Shown piece by piece: positions 35,603 to 44,584 of a stretch of DNA of 64,000 nucleotides. The notes beneath the pieces were generated by a model. The model made no database searches. It had not been told where the DNA came from and saw only the letters and a program-made list of their open reading frames with translations. The DNA comes from Mycobacterium sp. 852014-52450_SCH5900713 (lineage in GTDB: Bacteria; Actinomycetota; Actinomycetes; Mycobacteriales; Mycobacteriaceae). The stretch spans positions 228,987 to 292,986 of the forward strand of contig NZ_LZIL01000050.1 in assembly GCF_001667075.1 (NCBI RefSeq), given 5' to 3'. A program made the position numbers and the translations under genes. Position 1 is the first letter of the stretch; the number at the start of each line of letters is the position of its first letter.

Positions 35603-37128
35603 GCCGTGGCCCGCCGCACCGCCGGGACTGCATATGTTTTGCGTTCCAAGAATTCCTCCAGCCCGGCCACACCCATCTCGCGGCCCACCCCCGACTGCTT
35701 GAAGCCCCCGAACGGGCTGTCCGCGCCGAAGTAGTTGCCACCGTTGATCGAGAAGGAGCCGGTCCGGATCCGGCGCGCCACCGCAAGCGCCCGGTCCTGG
35801 TCGCCGCTGAAGACGGCGCCGGCCAGGCCGTAGATCGAGTTGTTGGCGATGCGCACCGCGTCGTCGTCATCGTCGAATGCGATGACGACGAGCACCGGCC
35901 CGAAGACCTCCTCCTGAGCGATCTCGCTGTCGGGATCGACGTTGGTCAGCAGCGTCGGTGCGTAAAAGTAGCCCGGCTCCAACCGCCGGCCACCGGTGAC
36001 CAGCGTCGCGCCTGCGGCAACAGCCCGCTGCACCATGCCGTCGACCTTGTCCCGCTGGCGCTCGTTGATGAGAGGGCCCATGTAGGTTTTCGGATCGGCC
36101 GGGTCGCCGTGGCGGACCTTGGCGAAGTTCTGTGCGATCAGCCCGACGATCTCGTCGTGATGCGACCGGGGCACCAGCAGCCGGGAGGTCAGCGCACACC
36201 CCTGCCCCGCGTGGGTCACCATGCTGAACGCCGCGAACATGGCCGCACCGGCGAAGTCGGCATCGTCGAGCACGATGGCGGCCGACTTGCCGCCCAGTTC
36301 CAGGAAGACGCGCTTGACCGTTTCGCTCGCGGCGGCCATGATCTTGCGCCCCACCGCGGTTGACCCAGTGAAGGTGACGACGTCGACGCCGGGACTGGTG
36401 GTCAGCGCCTCGCCCGCTTCGGGGCCCGAGGAGCTGAGCACATTGACCACGCCGTCGGGTATGTCGGTGTGATTGGCAATCAGCTCACCGAGCGCCAGCG
36501 TGACCAACGGCGTATCCGGCGCGCCCTTGAGGACCACGGTGCACCCGGCTGCCAGCGCGGGGGCCAGCTTCGCCAGCGCCAGCTGGTTTGGGTAGTTGTA
36601 GGCGATGATCGCGGCGACCACCCCGGCCGCTTCCTTTTCCACCCAGCGGTGGTGGAGCATGCCGCGCGATTCTTTCTCGCCGAGGTCTTCGGAGAACGCG
36701 TAGCTGCGAAGCAGATCCGCGTAGAAGCGCACGATGCCGATCGGCTCGTCGAGCTGGGCGCCCTGGGTCAGCGCTCGGGTGGCGCCCACTTCGGCGATGG
36801 TCAGTTCCCGCAGCTCGTCGGCGTGTTCGAGCAGCGCCCGGTGCAGTTGGTCGAGGCAGCGGATCCGCAACTCAACGTCGGTGGGCCAACTGGTGGTGTC
36901 GAACGCAGCCCGGGCCGCGGCGATCGCCGCTTCGGCCTCCTCGGCACCGGCATCCGGGGCGTGCCCGATGACAGCGCCGGTGGCGGGATTGATCGACGCG
37001 AAGGACTTATCGGTGGTGACCAGCCGGCCGCCGATCAACAGTCGGCGGTCGGCGGTGGACCCAGGCGCGGCGTCCGCGATGGTCGCTGCAGTCGCAGTGG
37101 CGGGCTCTGCCGTGTCCTGGGCAGGCAT
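35599..37128 (-). CDS. NAD(P)-dependent aldehyde dehydrogenase
   Basis: A 509-residue ALDH-superfamily enzyme. Catalytic residues are visible: Asn178 (AYNYP), Glu277 (LELGGKSA) and nucleophile Cys311 (AGQGCALTSR), with the cofactor motif FTGSTAVGRKI. A 25-residue Ala/Thr-rich N-terminal extension precedes the domain. It oxidises an aldehyde to an acid, plausibly one produced by a P450 or SDR of this cluster, and is translationally coupled to the CoA-transferase. A near-consensus GATAAT-N3-ATTCTC operator lies 30 bp upstream of ATG 37128. Confidence 0.93.
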   Translation of the reverse strand: MPAQDTAEPATATAATIADAAPGSTADRRLLIGGRLVTTDKSFASINPATGAVIGHAPDAGAEEAEAAIAAARAAFDTTSWPTDVELRIRCLDQLHRALLEHADELRELTIAEVGATRALTQGAQLDEPIGIVRFYADLLRSYAFSEDLGEKESRGMLHHRWVEKEAAGVVAAIIAYNYPNQLALAKLAPALAAGCTVVLKGAPDTPLVTLALGELIANHTDIPDGVVNVLSSSGPEAGEALTTSPGVDVVTFTGSTAVGRKIMAAASETVKRVFLELGGKSAAIVLDDADFAGAAMFAAFSMVTHAGQGCALTSRLLVPRSHHDEIVGLIAQNFAKVRHGDPADPKTYMGPLINERQRDKVDGMVQRAVAAGATLVTGGRRLEPGYFYAPTLLTNVDPDSEIAQEEVFGPVLVVIAFDDDDDAVRIANNSIYGLAGAVFSGDQDRALAVARRIRTGSFSINGGNYFGADSPFGGFKQSGVGREMGVAGLEEFLERKTYAVPAVRRATA

Positions 37129-37157
37129 TCCGTACCCCCTAATGTGGTGACGGTCAC

Positions 37158-37172
37158 GATAATTTGATTCTC
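37158..37172. promoter_or_regulatory. GAGAAT-N3-ATTCTC operator, site 3
   Basis: GATAAT-TTG-ATTCTC, one mismatch from the recurring palindrome, 30 bp before the aldehyde dehydrogenase start and in the divergent region shared with the SDR gene. A separate CGAAT-N5-ATTCG repeat lies at 37181-37195. Confidence 0.65.
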
Positions 37173-37305
37173 TTCCCCGGCGAATCTTACATTCGACTCT
37201 CGATAATTCAAGAAAGTCTCAGGAATCAGGACGGGCGGCTGACCAGCAACGCGAACGTCGACGGGCCGCCGTGTCGAGTAGTTTGACGCAGGCCGAACAG
37301 GGTTT

Positions 37306-37331
37306 CCAGAGTGTGTTGCACCACACTCTGG
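37306..37331. promoter_or_regulatory. 26-bp near-perfect palindrome upstream of SDR/P450-II operon
   Basis: Half-sites CCAGAGTGTG and CACACTCTGG flank TTGCAC; 12 of 13 base pairs are symmetric. It lies 79 bp before the SDR start and 4 bp from operator site 4, so two different regulators may bind side by side. Confidence 0.7.
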
Positions 37332-37334
37332 CGT

Positions 37335-37349
37335 GAGAGTAAGGTTCTC
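37335..37349. promoter_or_regulatory. GAGAAT-N3-ATTCTC operator, site 4
   Basis: GAGAGT-AAG-GTTCTC, one mismatch per half-site from the recurring palindrome, 61 bp before the SDR start. Confidence 0.55.
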
Positions 37350-37409
37350 ATAATTGTAAGCGAGATTCTTTGTGACTGAGACGGTCACCTTTGGAGTAGA
37401 GGCCTCAAC

Positions 37410-38111
37410 GTGAAGACTGCGGTGGTCACCGGTGGCGGATCCGGCATCGGCCTTGCCGTCGCGCAACGGTTGCGCGCCGACGGTCTCGACGTCGCCACGA
37501 TCGACCTCCGGCCGTCGGACGGCGACCATTCCTTCACGGCGGACGTCACCGACCGACCGCAGGTGGACGAGGCCTTCGCCGCGATCCGCGCGAAGCTCGG
37601 GCCGATCACCATTCTCGTCAACGCCGCGGGCCTGGACGGATTCAAGCGCTTCAACAACATCGCGTTCGAAGACTGGCAACGGGTCATCGACGTCAACCTC
37701 AACGGCGTCTTTCACACCATTCAGGCGGTCTTGCCCGACATGATCGAGGCGAAGTGGGGACGCATCGTCAACATCTCTTCGTCCAGCACGCATTCCGGGG
37801 CTCCCTACATGAGCCATTACGTGGCGGCCAAGTCCGCGGTCAACGGGCTCACCAAATCCCTGGCGCTCGAGTACGGCCCCAGCGGCATCACCGTCAACGC
37901 GGTGCCGCCGGGCTTCATCGACACCCCGATGCTGCGCGCCGCGGCGCAGAACGGATTCCTGGGGGACATCGACGAGACCATCGCGCGGACCCCGGTGCGC
38001 CGGATGGGTAAGCCGGAAGACATCGCGGCGGCATGCGCTTTCCTGGTGTCCGACGAAGCCGGCTACATCACCGGTCAGCTCTTGGGCGTCAATGGCGGTC
38101 GCAACACCTGA
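37410..38111 (+). CDS. Short-chain dehydrogenase/reductase (SDR)
   Basis: A 233-residue classical SDR. The cofactor motif TGGGSGIG (7-14), NAAG (71-74), serine in NISSSSTHSG, and catalytic Tyr137/Lys141 in SHYVAAKSAVNG are all present, with PPGFIDTPML typical of the family. It starts at GTG 37410. It probably oxidises a secondary alcohol or reduces a ketone with NAD(H); an Asp at the end of beta-2 (VATIDLRP) favours NAD over NADP. It leads a unit with a ferredoxin and P450-II, consistent with oxidation of a hydroxylated product. Confidence 0.92.
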   Translation: MKTAVVTGGGSGIGLAVAQRLRADGLDVATIDLRPSDGDHSFTADVTDRPQVDEAFAAIRAKLGPITILVNAAGLDGFKRFNNIAFEDWQRVIDVNLNGVFHTIQAVLPDMIEAKWGRIVNISSSSTHSGAPYMSHYVAAKSAVNGLTKSLALEYGPSGITVNAVPPGFIDTPMLRAAAQNGFLGDIDETIARTPVRRMGKPEDIAAACAFLVSDEAGYITGQLLGVNGGRNT

Positions 38112-38168
38112 GCGGTGACGATTCGTCAGCGGTGTCCGGAAACCAGATCAGGTGAGAGGAGACAGCCC

Positions 38169-38369
38169 GTGAAGGTTTGGGTGGATTCGGAACGATGCCA
38201 GGGCCACACCCTGTGCGCGATGATCGCGCCGGAGTCGTTTCAGCTCAGCGACATCGACGGCAGTTCTTCTGCAATCGACGAAGTGGTCCCCGTAGACCGG
38301 CAAGACCAGGTGCGTGAAGCCGCTCAATCCTGCCCGGAACAGGCCATCGTCATCACCGACGACGCCTGA
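38169..38369 (+). CDS. [3Fe-4S] ferredoxin for P450-II
   Basis: A 66-residue single-cluster ferredoxin. GTG 38169 follows gaggagaca and gives VKVWVDSERCQGHTLC. Three cysteines at 10, 16 and 55 (ERCQGHTLCA ... QSCPEQA) with the second position replaced mark a [3Fe-4S] type typical of actinobacterial P450 partners. It lies immediately before the P450 gene and is probably its electron donor. Confidence 0.92.
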   Translation: MKVWVDSERCQGHTLCAMIAPESFQLSDIDGSSSAIDEVVPVDRQDQVREAAQSCPEQAIVITDDA

Positions 38370-38417
38370 GTCCGGCATCCCGGTACTGACCGACGAAATA
38401 CCTAGGGAGACAGAGCT

Positions 38418-39782
38418 TTGAGTGTCGACGACGTCGTCAGCGACAGCGACCGCAAAAAGAACCGGTACCACTTCGATCGGCATTCCCCGGAGTACCGGTC
38501 GCAGTTCAAGTCGATCACCAAGGAGATGCACGCCAAGTGCCCGATGGCGTGGAGTGAGACCTACGGTGGGCATTGGGTCGCGGCGGGCAGCCACGAGGTC
38601 TTCGAGCTGGCCCGCTGCCCGGCCGTCTCCAACGATCACGACATCAACGACGAACGCCGTGGCTACAAAGGCATTTCGATCCCCACCGCCAGCCGGGTCA
38701 GCGTGGTGCGCGGCGGCATCCTGGAGATGGACGATCCCGATCACCGCATTTACCGCACCGTGCTCAATCCCTACCTGTCGCCGGCAGCGGTCAAGCGCTG
38801 GGAGCCGTTCATCGACGACGTGACGCGCGCCTGCCTCGACGAAAAGATCGAGGGCGGCAGCATCGACTTCGTCGACGATCTGGCCAACATCGTTCCGGCC
38901 GTCCTGACGTTGGCGATGATGGGCATCCCGCTGAAGAAGTGGAACATGTACAGCGAGCCGGTCCACGCCGCGGTGTACACGCCCGAACATTCCCCCGACA
39001 TCGAGCGCGTCACCGAGATGCACAAGCAGATGGGCCTCGACATGGTGAACAACATGCTCGAGATCCGCGAGAATCCGAGGCCGGGAATCGTGAATGCCCT
39101 GCTGCAGATGCGCATTGACGGGGAGCCGGCGCCGGACCTGGAAATTCTGGGGAACCTCGGCTTGGTCATCGGCGGCGGCTTCGACACCACGACGGCCCTG
39201 ACCGCCCATTCGTTGGAGTGGCTTTCCGAGCATCCCGAGCAGCGGGAACTGCTCAGCAACGAGCGCAAAACGCTGCTCGACCCCGCCACCGAGGAATTCC
39301 TGCGCTACTTCACCCCCGCCCCCGGCGACGGCCGGACATTCTCCGACGATGTCGAGCTCGACGGCACTCAGTTCAAGGAGGGTGAGCGGCTGTGGATCTC
39401 GTGGGCGATGGCCAACCGCGATCCAGCCGTGTTCCACGACCCGGATGACATCGTGCTGGACCGTAAAGGCAACCGCCACTTCAGCTTCGGCCTGGGCGTC
39501 CATCGGTGCGCCGGGTCGAACGTGGCACGCACGGTGTTCAAATCCATGCTCACCGCGGTGCTCGATCGGATGCCCGACTACCGATGCGACCCCGAAGGCA
39601 CCGTCCACTACGAGACCATCGGCGTCATCCAGGGCATGCGCAAACTGCCGGCGGCCTTTACGCCCGGCCGCAGGGTCGGCGCCGGCCTGGACGAAACCCT
39701 GGAGAAGCTGCAGCGCATCTGCGACGAACAGGAACTCGCCCGACCGATCACCGAACGCAAGGAAGCCGCGGTAATCGATTGA
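38418..39782 (+). CDS. Cytochrome P450 (P450-II)
   Basis: A 454-residue P450 with I-helix GGGFDTTTALTAHSLEWL, ExxR in EEFLRYFTP and heme loop FSFGLGVHRCAGSNVAR (Cys about 364). It has a C-terminal extension of about 40 residues (RRVGAGLDETLEKLQRICDEQELARPITERKE) absent from the other three P450s here. The start is a TTG at 38418 after gggagacag; no ATG/GTG gives the same N-terminus. It is coupled to the ferredoxin 48 bp upstream. It is not closely related to P450-I/IV. Confidence 0.92.
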   Translation: MSVDDVVSDSDRKKNRYHFDRHSPEYRSQFKSITKEMHAKCPMAWSETYGGHWVAAGSHEVFELARCPAVSNDHDINDERRGYKGISIPTASRVSVVRGGILEMDDPDHRIYRTVLNPYLSPAAVKRWEPFIDDVTRACLDEKIEGGSIDFVDDLANIVPAVLTLAMMGIPLKKWNMYSEPVHAAVYTPEHSPDIERVTEMHKQMGLDMVNNMLEIRENPRPGIVNALLQMRIDGEPAPDLEILGNLGLVIGGGFDTTTALTAHSLEWLSEHPEQRELLSNERKTLLDPATEEFLRYFTPAPGDGRTFSDDVELDGTQFKEGERLWISWAMANRDPAVFHDPDDIVLDRKGNRHFSFGLGVHRCAGSNVARTVFKSMLTAVLDRMPDYRCDPEGTVHYETIGVIQGMRKLPAAFTPGRRVGAGLDETLEKLQRICDEQELARPITERKEAAVID

Positions 39783-39917
39783 GCCACCCCAGGCGGCCGG
39801 GCGCGTTACCCAGCCGAAAGTGCGCCGTTGACCCCCGCAATTTTTACGAGTAGGCCTGTTCAACGTGACCGCGCCTTATATTTGCAGCAACCGCGTGCAC
39901 AGATGGGAGACGCATCG

Positions 39918-40349
39918 GTGAAGATTTTCGCGCTGAGCCTTGCGCTCGCCATGGCCGCGCTGACCCTCGAGCCGACCGCCCACGCGGACATCCAGGTTGG
40001 CAACTACCGGCTGGACACGCCACGCGACCCCGGCCACAGCTGGATTTGGGCCATCCGACCCTGCCGATACGACCAGGGACCGGAATGCCTGACCATCCAG
40101 GCGGTTCCGCAACCCAACGGGCAAGCGGCGTTCTGGAACGCCAACGCCCACCTGGTCAACGGCCGCTACACCATGGCCGTCGATGTGCCCGACGGTGTGC
40201 GCTGCGTGGTCCAGTTCTTTCCCTCGCACGACGTCTACTCGTGGGACCCGGTGACGATGGCGGGTCAGGTGGACTCGACGTTCGACACCGGCTGCGGAGG
40301 CGGACCGGGGGGCACCAACAGTTGGCCGTTCTCGCTCGTGCGATGGTAG
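39918..40349 (+). CDS. Secreted protein of unknown function
   Basis: A 143-residue exported protein. GTG 39918 follows gggaga and gives a signal peptide VKIFALSLALAMAALTLEPTAHA; ATG 39903 is an alternative adding five residues. The mature domain (WIWAIRPCRYDQGPECLTIQAVPQ, DGVRCVVQFFPSHDVYSWDPVTMAGQVDS, DTGCGG) has four cysteines and is beta-rich; it resembles small exported mycobacterial proteins often found near mce/mam genes. The function is unknown. It immediately precedes Mam pair 2. Confidence 0.78.
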   Translation: MKIFALSLALAMAALTLEPTAHADIQVGNYRLDTPRDPGHSWIWAIRPCRYDQGPECLTIQAVPQPNGQAAFWNANAHLVNGRYTMAVDVPDGVRCVVQFFPSHDVYSWDPVTMAGQVDSTFDTGCGGGPGGTNSWPFSLVRW

Positions 40350-40405
40350 CCGCGTGAGGCGCACAGCGAGTCGGTCGATGATGAGGGCGACGGACAGCGA
40401 GCACG

Positions 40406-41284
40406 ATGGCTGAGTCGAAGAGACCACAAGATTCGGCGACCTCGAAAGCCGACGTGCAGGCGTTGCTCGAGGAGGCCGAGGCCGAAGCGGCCGAGGCCGA
40501 GGCGCTGGCCGCCGCGGCGCGCGCCCGCGCCCGTGCCGCCCGGCTCCGGCGTGAAGCGCAGGCCCAAGCAGAGGCCGAGGCCGAACCGGAGGCGGAGGCG
40601 GAGGCGGAGACCGCCGAAGAAGCGCCGGACGCCGACGAGGACACCGCCGACTCCGACGAGCCGGAGACCAAGGACGATGTCACCGACACCGTCGAAGCGG
40701 CCGGCCAAGCGGAGGCCCTTAAAGAAGAAGACGTCGACGAAAACCCGGACGAGTCGGGGTCAACATCCAAGCCGGGCCGCTCGCGGCGACGCCCGCGGGT
40801 GCCATCGTGGTCCGTGACATGGAAAGTGGCCGTCGTCGTCGCCATCTGCGCCTTCGTAGCGGCCAGCGGATACATGATGTGGGAGCGTCATGAAACCGCC
40901 GAGCGCAACCAGCGCACCGCCAACTTCATCGCGGGGGCCAGACAGGGCGTCGTCAACATGTTCTCGATGGACTTCAATCGGGCCAAGGAGGACGTTCAGC
41001 GGGTGATCGACAGCTCGACCGGCCAGTTCAGGGACGACTTCCAGCAGCGCGCAAAAGATTTCACCACCGTCGTTGAGCAGTCCAAGGTGGTCACTCAGGG
41101 CACGGTGAACGCGGCCGCCGTCCAATCCATCGATGGGAAGTCCGCGCTGGTACTCGTGGCGGCGTCGTCGCGGATCAGCAACGCCGCGGGCGCCAAAGAC
41201 GAACCGCGCAATTGGCGGCTCAAGGTGACCGTCACGGATGACGCCGGGCAATACAAGATGTCCAAACTGGAGTTCGTTCCATGA
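40406..41284 (+). CDS. Mce-associated membrane protein (Mam), first of pair 2
   Basis: A 292-residue Mam protein. Residues 1-130 are highly acidic and Ala/Glu-rich ([28 protein letters not shown], then long EAEAE runs), likely a coiled or disordered cytoplasmic part. One transmembrane helix ([21 protein letters not shown]) precedes the extracytoplasmic domain with [35 protein letters not shown]. It is paralogous to the gene at 22425-23180. It overlaps the next gene by 4 nt. Likely an accessory of the Mce importer. Confidence 0.87.
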   Translation: MAESKRPQDSATSKADVQALLEEAEAEAAEAEALAAAARARARAARLRREAQAQAEAEAEPEAEAEAETAEEAPDADEDTADSDEPETKDDVTDTVEAAGQAEALKEEDVDENPDESGSTSKPGRSRRRPRVPSWSVTWKVAVVVAICAFVAASGYMMWERHETAERNQRTANFIAGARQGVVNMFSMDFNRAKEDVQRVIDSSTGQFRDDFQQRAKDFTTVVEQSKVVTQGTVNAAAVQSIDGKSALVLVAASSRISNAAGAKDEPRNWRLKVTVTDDAGQYKMSKLEFVP

Positions 41285-41853
41285 GCGAGGACAACCACGG
41301 CAGCGACGCCGGGAAAGCGTCTTCCAAACTCACCGAAGACGGCGCACGCAGCGAACCCCGCGCGCGGCGCAACGTGAAAGCCGTTCCCATCGTCCTGATT
41401 TCGCTGCTGCTGCTTTCCGGTGGCGTGGCGACCTGGCTGTACTTCAAGCAGTACCGGCCCGATAAGCAAACCGACCCCGGCGTCGCGAGCGCCGTCGTAG
41501 GTGCGGCGTCGGACGGAACGGTCGCCTTGCTGTCCTATTCGCCTGACACTCTCGACAAAGACTTCGCCGCCGCAAAGTCGCACCTTTCCGGGGATTTCCT
41601 GTCGTATTACAACCAGTTCACCGACCAGATCGTCGCTCCGGCGGCCAAACAGAAGGCGCTGAAGACCAGCGCGCGGGTGATAGGCGCCGCGGTCTCGGAG
41701 TTACATCCGGACTCGGCGGTGGTGCTGGTGCTGGTCGACCAGAGCACCACCAGCAAGGACAACCCGGACCCCGCGATGGCGTCCAGCAGCGTGCTGGTGA
41801 GTTTGACCCGAGTCCACGGCCAGTGGCTGATCACCAAATTCGACCCGGTCTAG
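41281..41853 (+). CDS. Mce-associated membrane protein (Mam), second of pair 2
   Basis: A 190-residue Mam protein with a 33-residue cytoplasmic part, one helix ([22 protein letters not shown]) and the domain [43 protein letters not shown]-type strand and [13 protein letters not shown] end. It is strongly similar to the protein at 23177-23791 (same YSPD and KGSWLISKMDP-type end), so the whole two-gene unit was duplicated. It is convergent with the FadE operon, 58 bp away. Confidence 0.88.
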   Translation: MSEDNHGSDAGKASSKLTEDGARSEPRARRNVKAVPIVLISLLLLSGGVATWLYFKQYRPDKQTDPGVASAVVGAASDGTVALLSYSPDTLDKDFAAAKSHLSGDFLSYYNQFTDQIVAPAAKQKALKTSARVIGAAVSELHPDSAVVLVLVDQSTTSKDNPDPAMASSSVLVSLTRVHGQWLITKFDPV

Positions 41854-41911
41854 ACCCGTCGGATGCCGCTGCCGCAGAGCGGAACTCGCGAACCGACGTC
41901 GCGCCGCTGCG

Positions 41912-43087
41912 CTAACCGCGTGGGAGGCCGAGCACCCGTTGGGCGATGATGTTGCGCTGGATTTCGGAGGTGCCCCCCGCGATCGTCCCGGAAAAGCTGC
42001 GGGCGTAGCGCTCGAACCAGCTGGCGAAATAGTGGTCGAGGTTCATGTGCGCGTACGGCCCGGTCAGGCCCGGGTGAACGAGCCCGTCGGAGCCCGCCGA
42101 CGTCAGTGCAAGCTCCATGCCACGCAACTCGGCCTCGGACCCGAGCAGCTTGAGCACCGAGATTGCCGCCACGTCGTCTTCGCCGCACGACGCGCGAGCC
42201 AGCGCCACCGAACCGAGCAGGCGCAACGCCTGCTTGTCCATGATCGTGCTGGCGTACTGGTCGCGCTCGACCTCGGTGCTGGGATGGAAGTCGTCGATCA
42301 TGTTGTCGAGCCGATCGGCGAAGCCCAGCCACATCATCGTCCGTTCGTGCCCCAGCGATCCGTTGGCGACCCGCCAGCCCTGGTCGAGCTCACCGACCAG
42401 ACTCTCGGCCGGCACCCGGACGTCGGTGAAGAACACCTCGTTGAAATCAAGATCGTCGGCACCGCAGATCGACGGGAACGGACGGCGCACCAAGCCCGGG
42501 GTGTCGGTCGGGATGATCAGCGCGCTGATTCCCTTGTGCTTCGGCGCATCTGGATTGGTACGCACAAAGGTCAGCAAGACGTCGGCGTCGTGGGCGCCCG
42601 AAGTCCATACCTTCTGACCGTTGACCACGAAGTGATCGCCGTCCAGCACCGCGCGGGTGCGCAACGACGCCAGGTCGGAACCCGCGCTGGGCTCACTCAT
42701 CCCGAGTGACGCGGTGATCTCGGCCCGCAGGATCGGGACCGCCCAGCGCCGCTTCTGTTCGTCGCTGCCGAACGACAACAGCGAAGCCCCAACGATGTTC
42801 ACGCCCTGCGGGTTGAAGCTGTGGTAGATCCGCCGTCGGCTGAGCTCTTCAAGATAGACGAACTGCTGAATGACCGTCGCGTTGCGACCACCGAACTCCG
42901 GTGGCTGGCTCGGCAGTAGCCAGCCGTTGTCGAACAGCAGCCGCTGCCAGTCGCGTGCCCACTGCGGCATGTGGGAAACCGACCGCGGCCGCTCGAGCGT
43001 TTCGCTTGCGGGAGGCAGGTTCTCGTCGAGGAAGGCCGCGAACTCCGCGCGGAACTCCTCGACGTCGGAGTCAAAAGTCAGCTGCAC
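41912..43087 (-). CDS. Acyl-CoA dehydrogenase, large subunit-type (FadE)
   Basis: A 391-residue FAD-dependent acyl-CoA dehydrogenase. ASLGMSEPSAGSDLASLRT and DHFVVNGQKVWTSGAHDADVLLTFVRT form the FAD and substrate region; the C-terminus FSGTIAGGTSEIQRNIIAQRVLGLPRG is the classical FAD-binding end. It begins at GTG 43087 and overlaps the small FadE gene by 17 bp. The pair (391 and 332 residues) matches the heterotetrameric alpha2-beta2 FadE arrangement known for steroid side-chain breakdown (ChsE-type), in which FAD sites form at the subunit interface. Confidence 0.92.
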   Translation of the reverse strand: MQLTFDSDVEEFRAEFAAFLDENLPPASETLERPRSVSHMPQWARDWQRLLFDNGWLLPSQPPEFGGRNATVIQQFVYLEELSRRRIYHSFNPQGVNIVGASLLSFGSDEQKRRWAVPILRAEITASLGMSEPSAGSDLASLRTRAVLDGDHFVVNGQKVWTSGAHDADVLLTFVRTNPDAPKHKGISALIIPTDTPGLVRRPFPSICGADDLDFNEVFFTDVRVPAESLVGELDQGWRVANGSLGHERTMMWLGFADRLDNMIDDFHPSTEVERDQYASTIMDKQALRLLGSVALARASCGEDDVAAISVLKLLGSEAELRGMELALTSAGSDGLVHPGLTGPYAHMNLDHYFASWFERYARSFSGTIAGGTSEIQRNIIAQRVLGLPRG

Positions 43088-44069
43088 GGTATTCCTCCGC
43101 GATCCGCGCCCGGTGCTCGGCGGCGCCGCCGAGCATCAGCTCACCGGCTTTGGCTCGCTTCAGCGCGAACTGCAGATCGTTCTCCCACGTGAATCCCATT
43201 GCGCCGTGAAGCTGTAAACCGTGCCGGAACACCAGCGACTGGCACTCCCCCGCCGACGCCTTGGCCATCGCCGCCGCGAGCCGGCGGCGAGGATCGTCGG
43301 CCGCGATGGTCAGCGCCGCGAAGTACGCCAGGGCACGGGCCCGTTCCACCGCTACATGCATGTCCGCGGCCTTGTGCTGGACGGCCTGGAACGACCCGAT
43401 CGGCACACCGAATTGCTGACGGCTGCGGACGTGTTCGAGCACCAGATCGAGAATGCGTTGGCAGGCACCGACCATGGTGATCGCCATGCCCGTCAGGGCC
43501 GTGTGGTGCGCGCGTTCGGAATCGACCGTGAGGCGGGCGCTGTCGGGCACCCGTACGCCGCAGAACGACAGGTCGGCGACGTGCAGGACGGGGTCGAAGA
43601 CGGCGGCGCGGCGCACCGACACCTGGTTCGACCCGGTGATGAACACCCCGGCGTCTGTCACCACCGCCAGGCGGTCGACGCGATCGCCGTCGAGGACATG
43701 GCGCGCCGTACCATCCAGCACCCAACCCTCGGCGTCCCGGTGTGCCGCCACCCCGGTGTACACGGCGGTGCCCGATTCGTGCGGGTCGAACTGTTCGGCG
43801 GCCAAGGGGGCGAACTGGGTCATCGTCGCCAGGAACGGGGTGGGGTCGGTCGCGCGCCCCAACTCCTCGAGGACGATGGCAAGTTCGACGGCGCTGACCG
43901 GATCGTTCAGCTCGGTCCAGCCCTGATCGACGTACGACTTCCACAACGGGCTGGGATCGACACCGTCCTCGGCCACGCCGCGCACCAGCGAGGGCGGGCA
44001 CTGCTTCGCCACGGCGTCGCGAACGGTCTTCTGCCACAGCCGCTGATCGGCATCGAACTCCAACAGCAT
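43071..44069 (-). CDS. Acyl-CoA dehydrogenase, small subunit-type (FadE)
   Basis: A 332-residue acyl-CoA-dehydrogenase-like protein with a shortened N-terminal and middle region and VRSRQQFGVPIGSFQAVQHKAADMHVAVERARALAYFAAL, LQLHGAMGFTWENDLQFALKRA in the C-terminal helical domain. The classical GGTSEIQ end is missing, as in the non-FAD-completing partner of heteromeric FadE pairs. It is the first gene of the unit; ATG 44069 lies 29 bp from a perfect copy of the recurring palindrome. With the larger partner it probably introduces an alpha,beta double bond in a bulky acyl-CoA. Confidence 0.9.
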   Translation of the reverse strand: MLLEFDADQRLWQKTVRDAVAKQCPPSLVRGVAEDGVDPSPLWKSYVDQGWTELNDPVSAVELAIVLEELGRATDPTPFLATMTQFAPLAAEQFDPHESGTAVYTGVAAHRDAEGWVLDGTARHVLDGDRVDRLAVVTDAGVFITGSNQVSVRRAAVFDPVLHVADLSFCGVRVPDSARLTVDSERAHHTALTGMAITMVGACQRILDLVLEHVRSRQQFGVPIGSFQAVQHKAADMHVAVERARALAYFAALTIAADDPRRRLAAAMAKASAGECQSLVFRHGLQLHGAMGFTWENDLQFALKRAKAGELMLGGAAEHRARIAEEYRAADF

Positions 44070-44097
44070 GAACGCCGCCTCCTGTCATCACCGACGC

Positions 44098-44118
44098 TGC
44101 GAGAATATCATTCTCGCA
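44098..44118. promoter_or_regulatory. GAGAAT-N3-ATTCTC operator, site 5 (best copy)
   Basis: A perfect palindrome with 9-bp arms: TGCGAGAAT and ATTCTCGCA around ATC. It lies between the divergent FadE (44069) and CMD (44196) genes. A degraded second copy, GCGGAAGT-AAT-AATCTCGC, follows at 44120-44138, so two dimers may bind here. Confidence 0.8.
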
Positions 44119-44195
44119 CGCGGAAGTAATAATCTCGCAAACCGGTTACGGGGTGCCCATGGGGACGAGCGCCTCCACGACGAAGGAGAAGGCCA

Positions 44196-44576
44196 TTGGA
44201 TCGCGAAACCTATCAGCGGGGGCTGCACATCCGCTCCGACGTGCTCGGCGAGGACTACGTCAACCGGGCCCTCGCCGACGCGGACGACTTCACCCGGCCT
44301 CTGCAGGATCTCGTCACCGAATACTGCTGGGGCGCGATTTGGGGTCGCGAGGAGCTGCCCCGGAAAACGCGCAGCATGCTCAACCTGGCGATGATCTCGG
44401 TACTGAACCGGCCCAACGAATTACGCACGCACGTCAAGGCGGCGCTGACGAATGGCGTCACCCGCGACGAGATCCGCGAGGTCTTCCTGCAGGTGGCCAT
44501 CTACGCGGGCGTGCCCGCCGCGGTCGACAGCTTCCGCATCGCGCGCGAGGCGTTCGCCGAACTGGATGAGGGCTAG
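44196..44576 (+). CDS. Carboxymuconolactone decarboxylase-type protein (PcaC-like)
   Basis: A 126-residue CMD of the single-domain PcaC length. It opens at TTG 44196 after a good aaggagaagg site (MDRETYQRGLHIRSDVLGEDYV, the usual PcaC-like N-terminus). RKTRSMLNLAMISVLNRPNELRTHVKAALTNGVTRDEIREVFLQVAIYAGVPAAVDSFRIA includes the His that acts in decarboxylation. Gamma-carboxymuconolactone decarboxylase itself is one possibility; in this context a related ring-derived acid is as likely. It precedes the dehydrogenase gene by 8 bp. Confidence 0.88.
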   Translation: MDRETYQRGLHIRSDVLGEDYVNRALADADDFTRPLQDLVTEYCWGAIWGREELPRKTRSMLNLAMISVLNRPNELRTHVKAALTNGVTRDEIREVFLQVAIYAGVPAAVDSFRIAREAFAELDEG

Positions 44577-44584
44577 GGCCGGGC

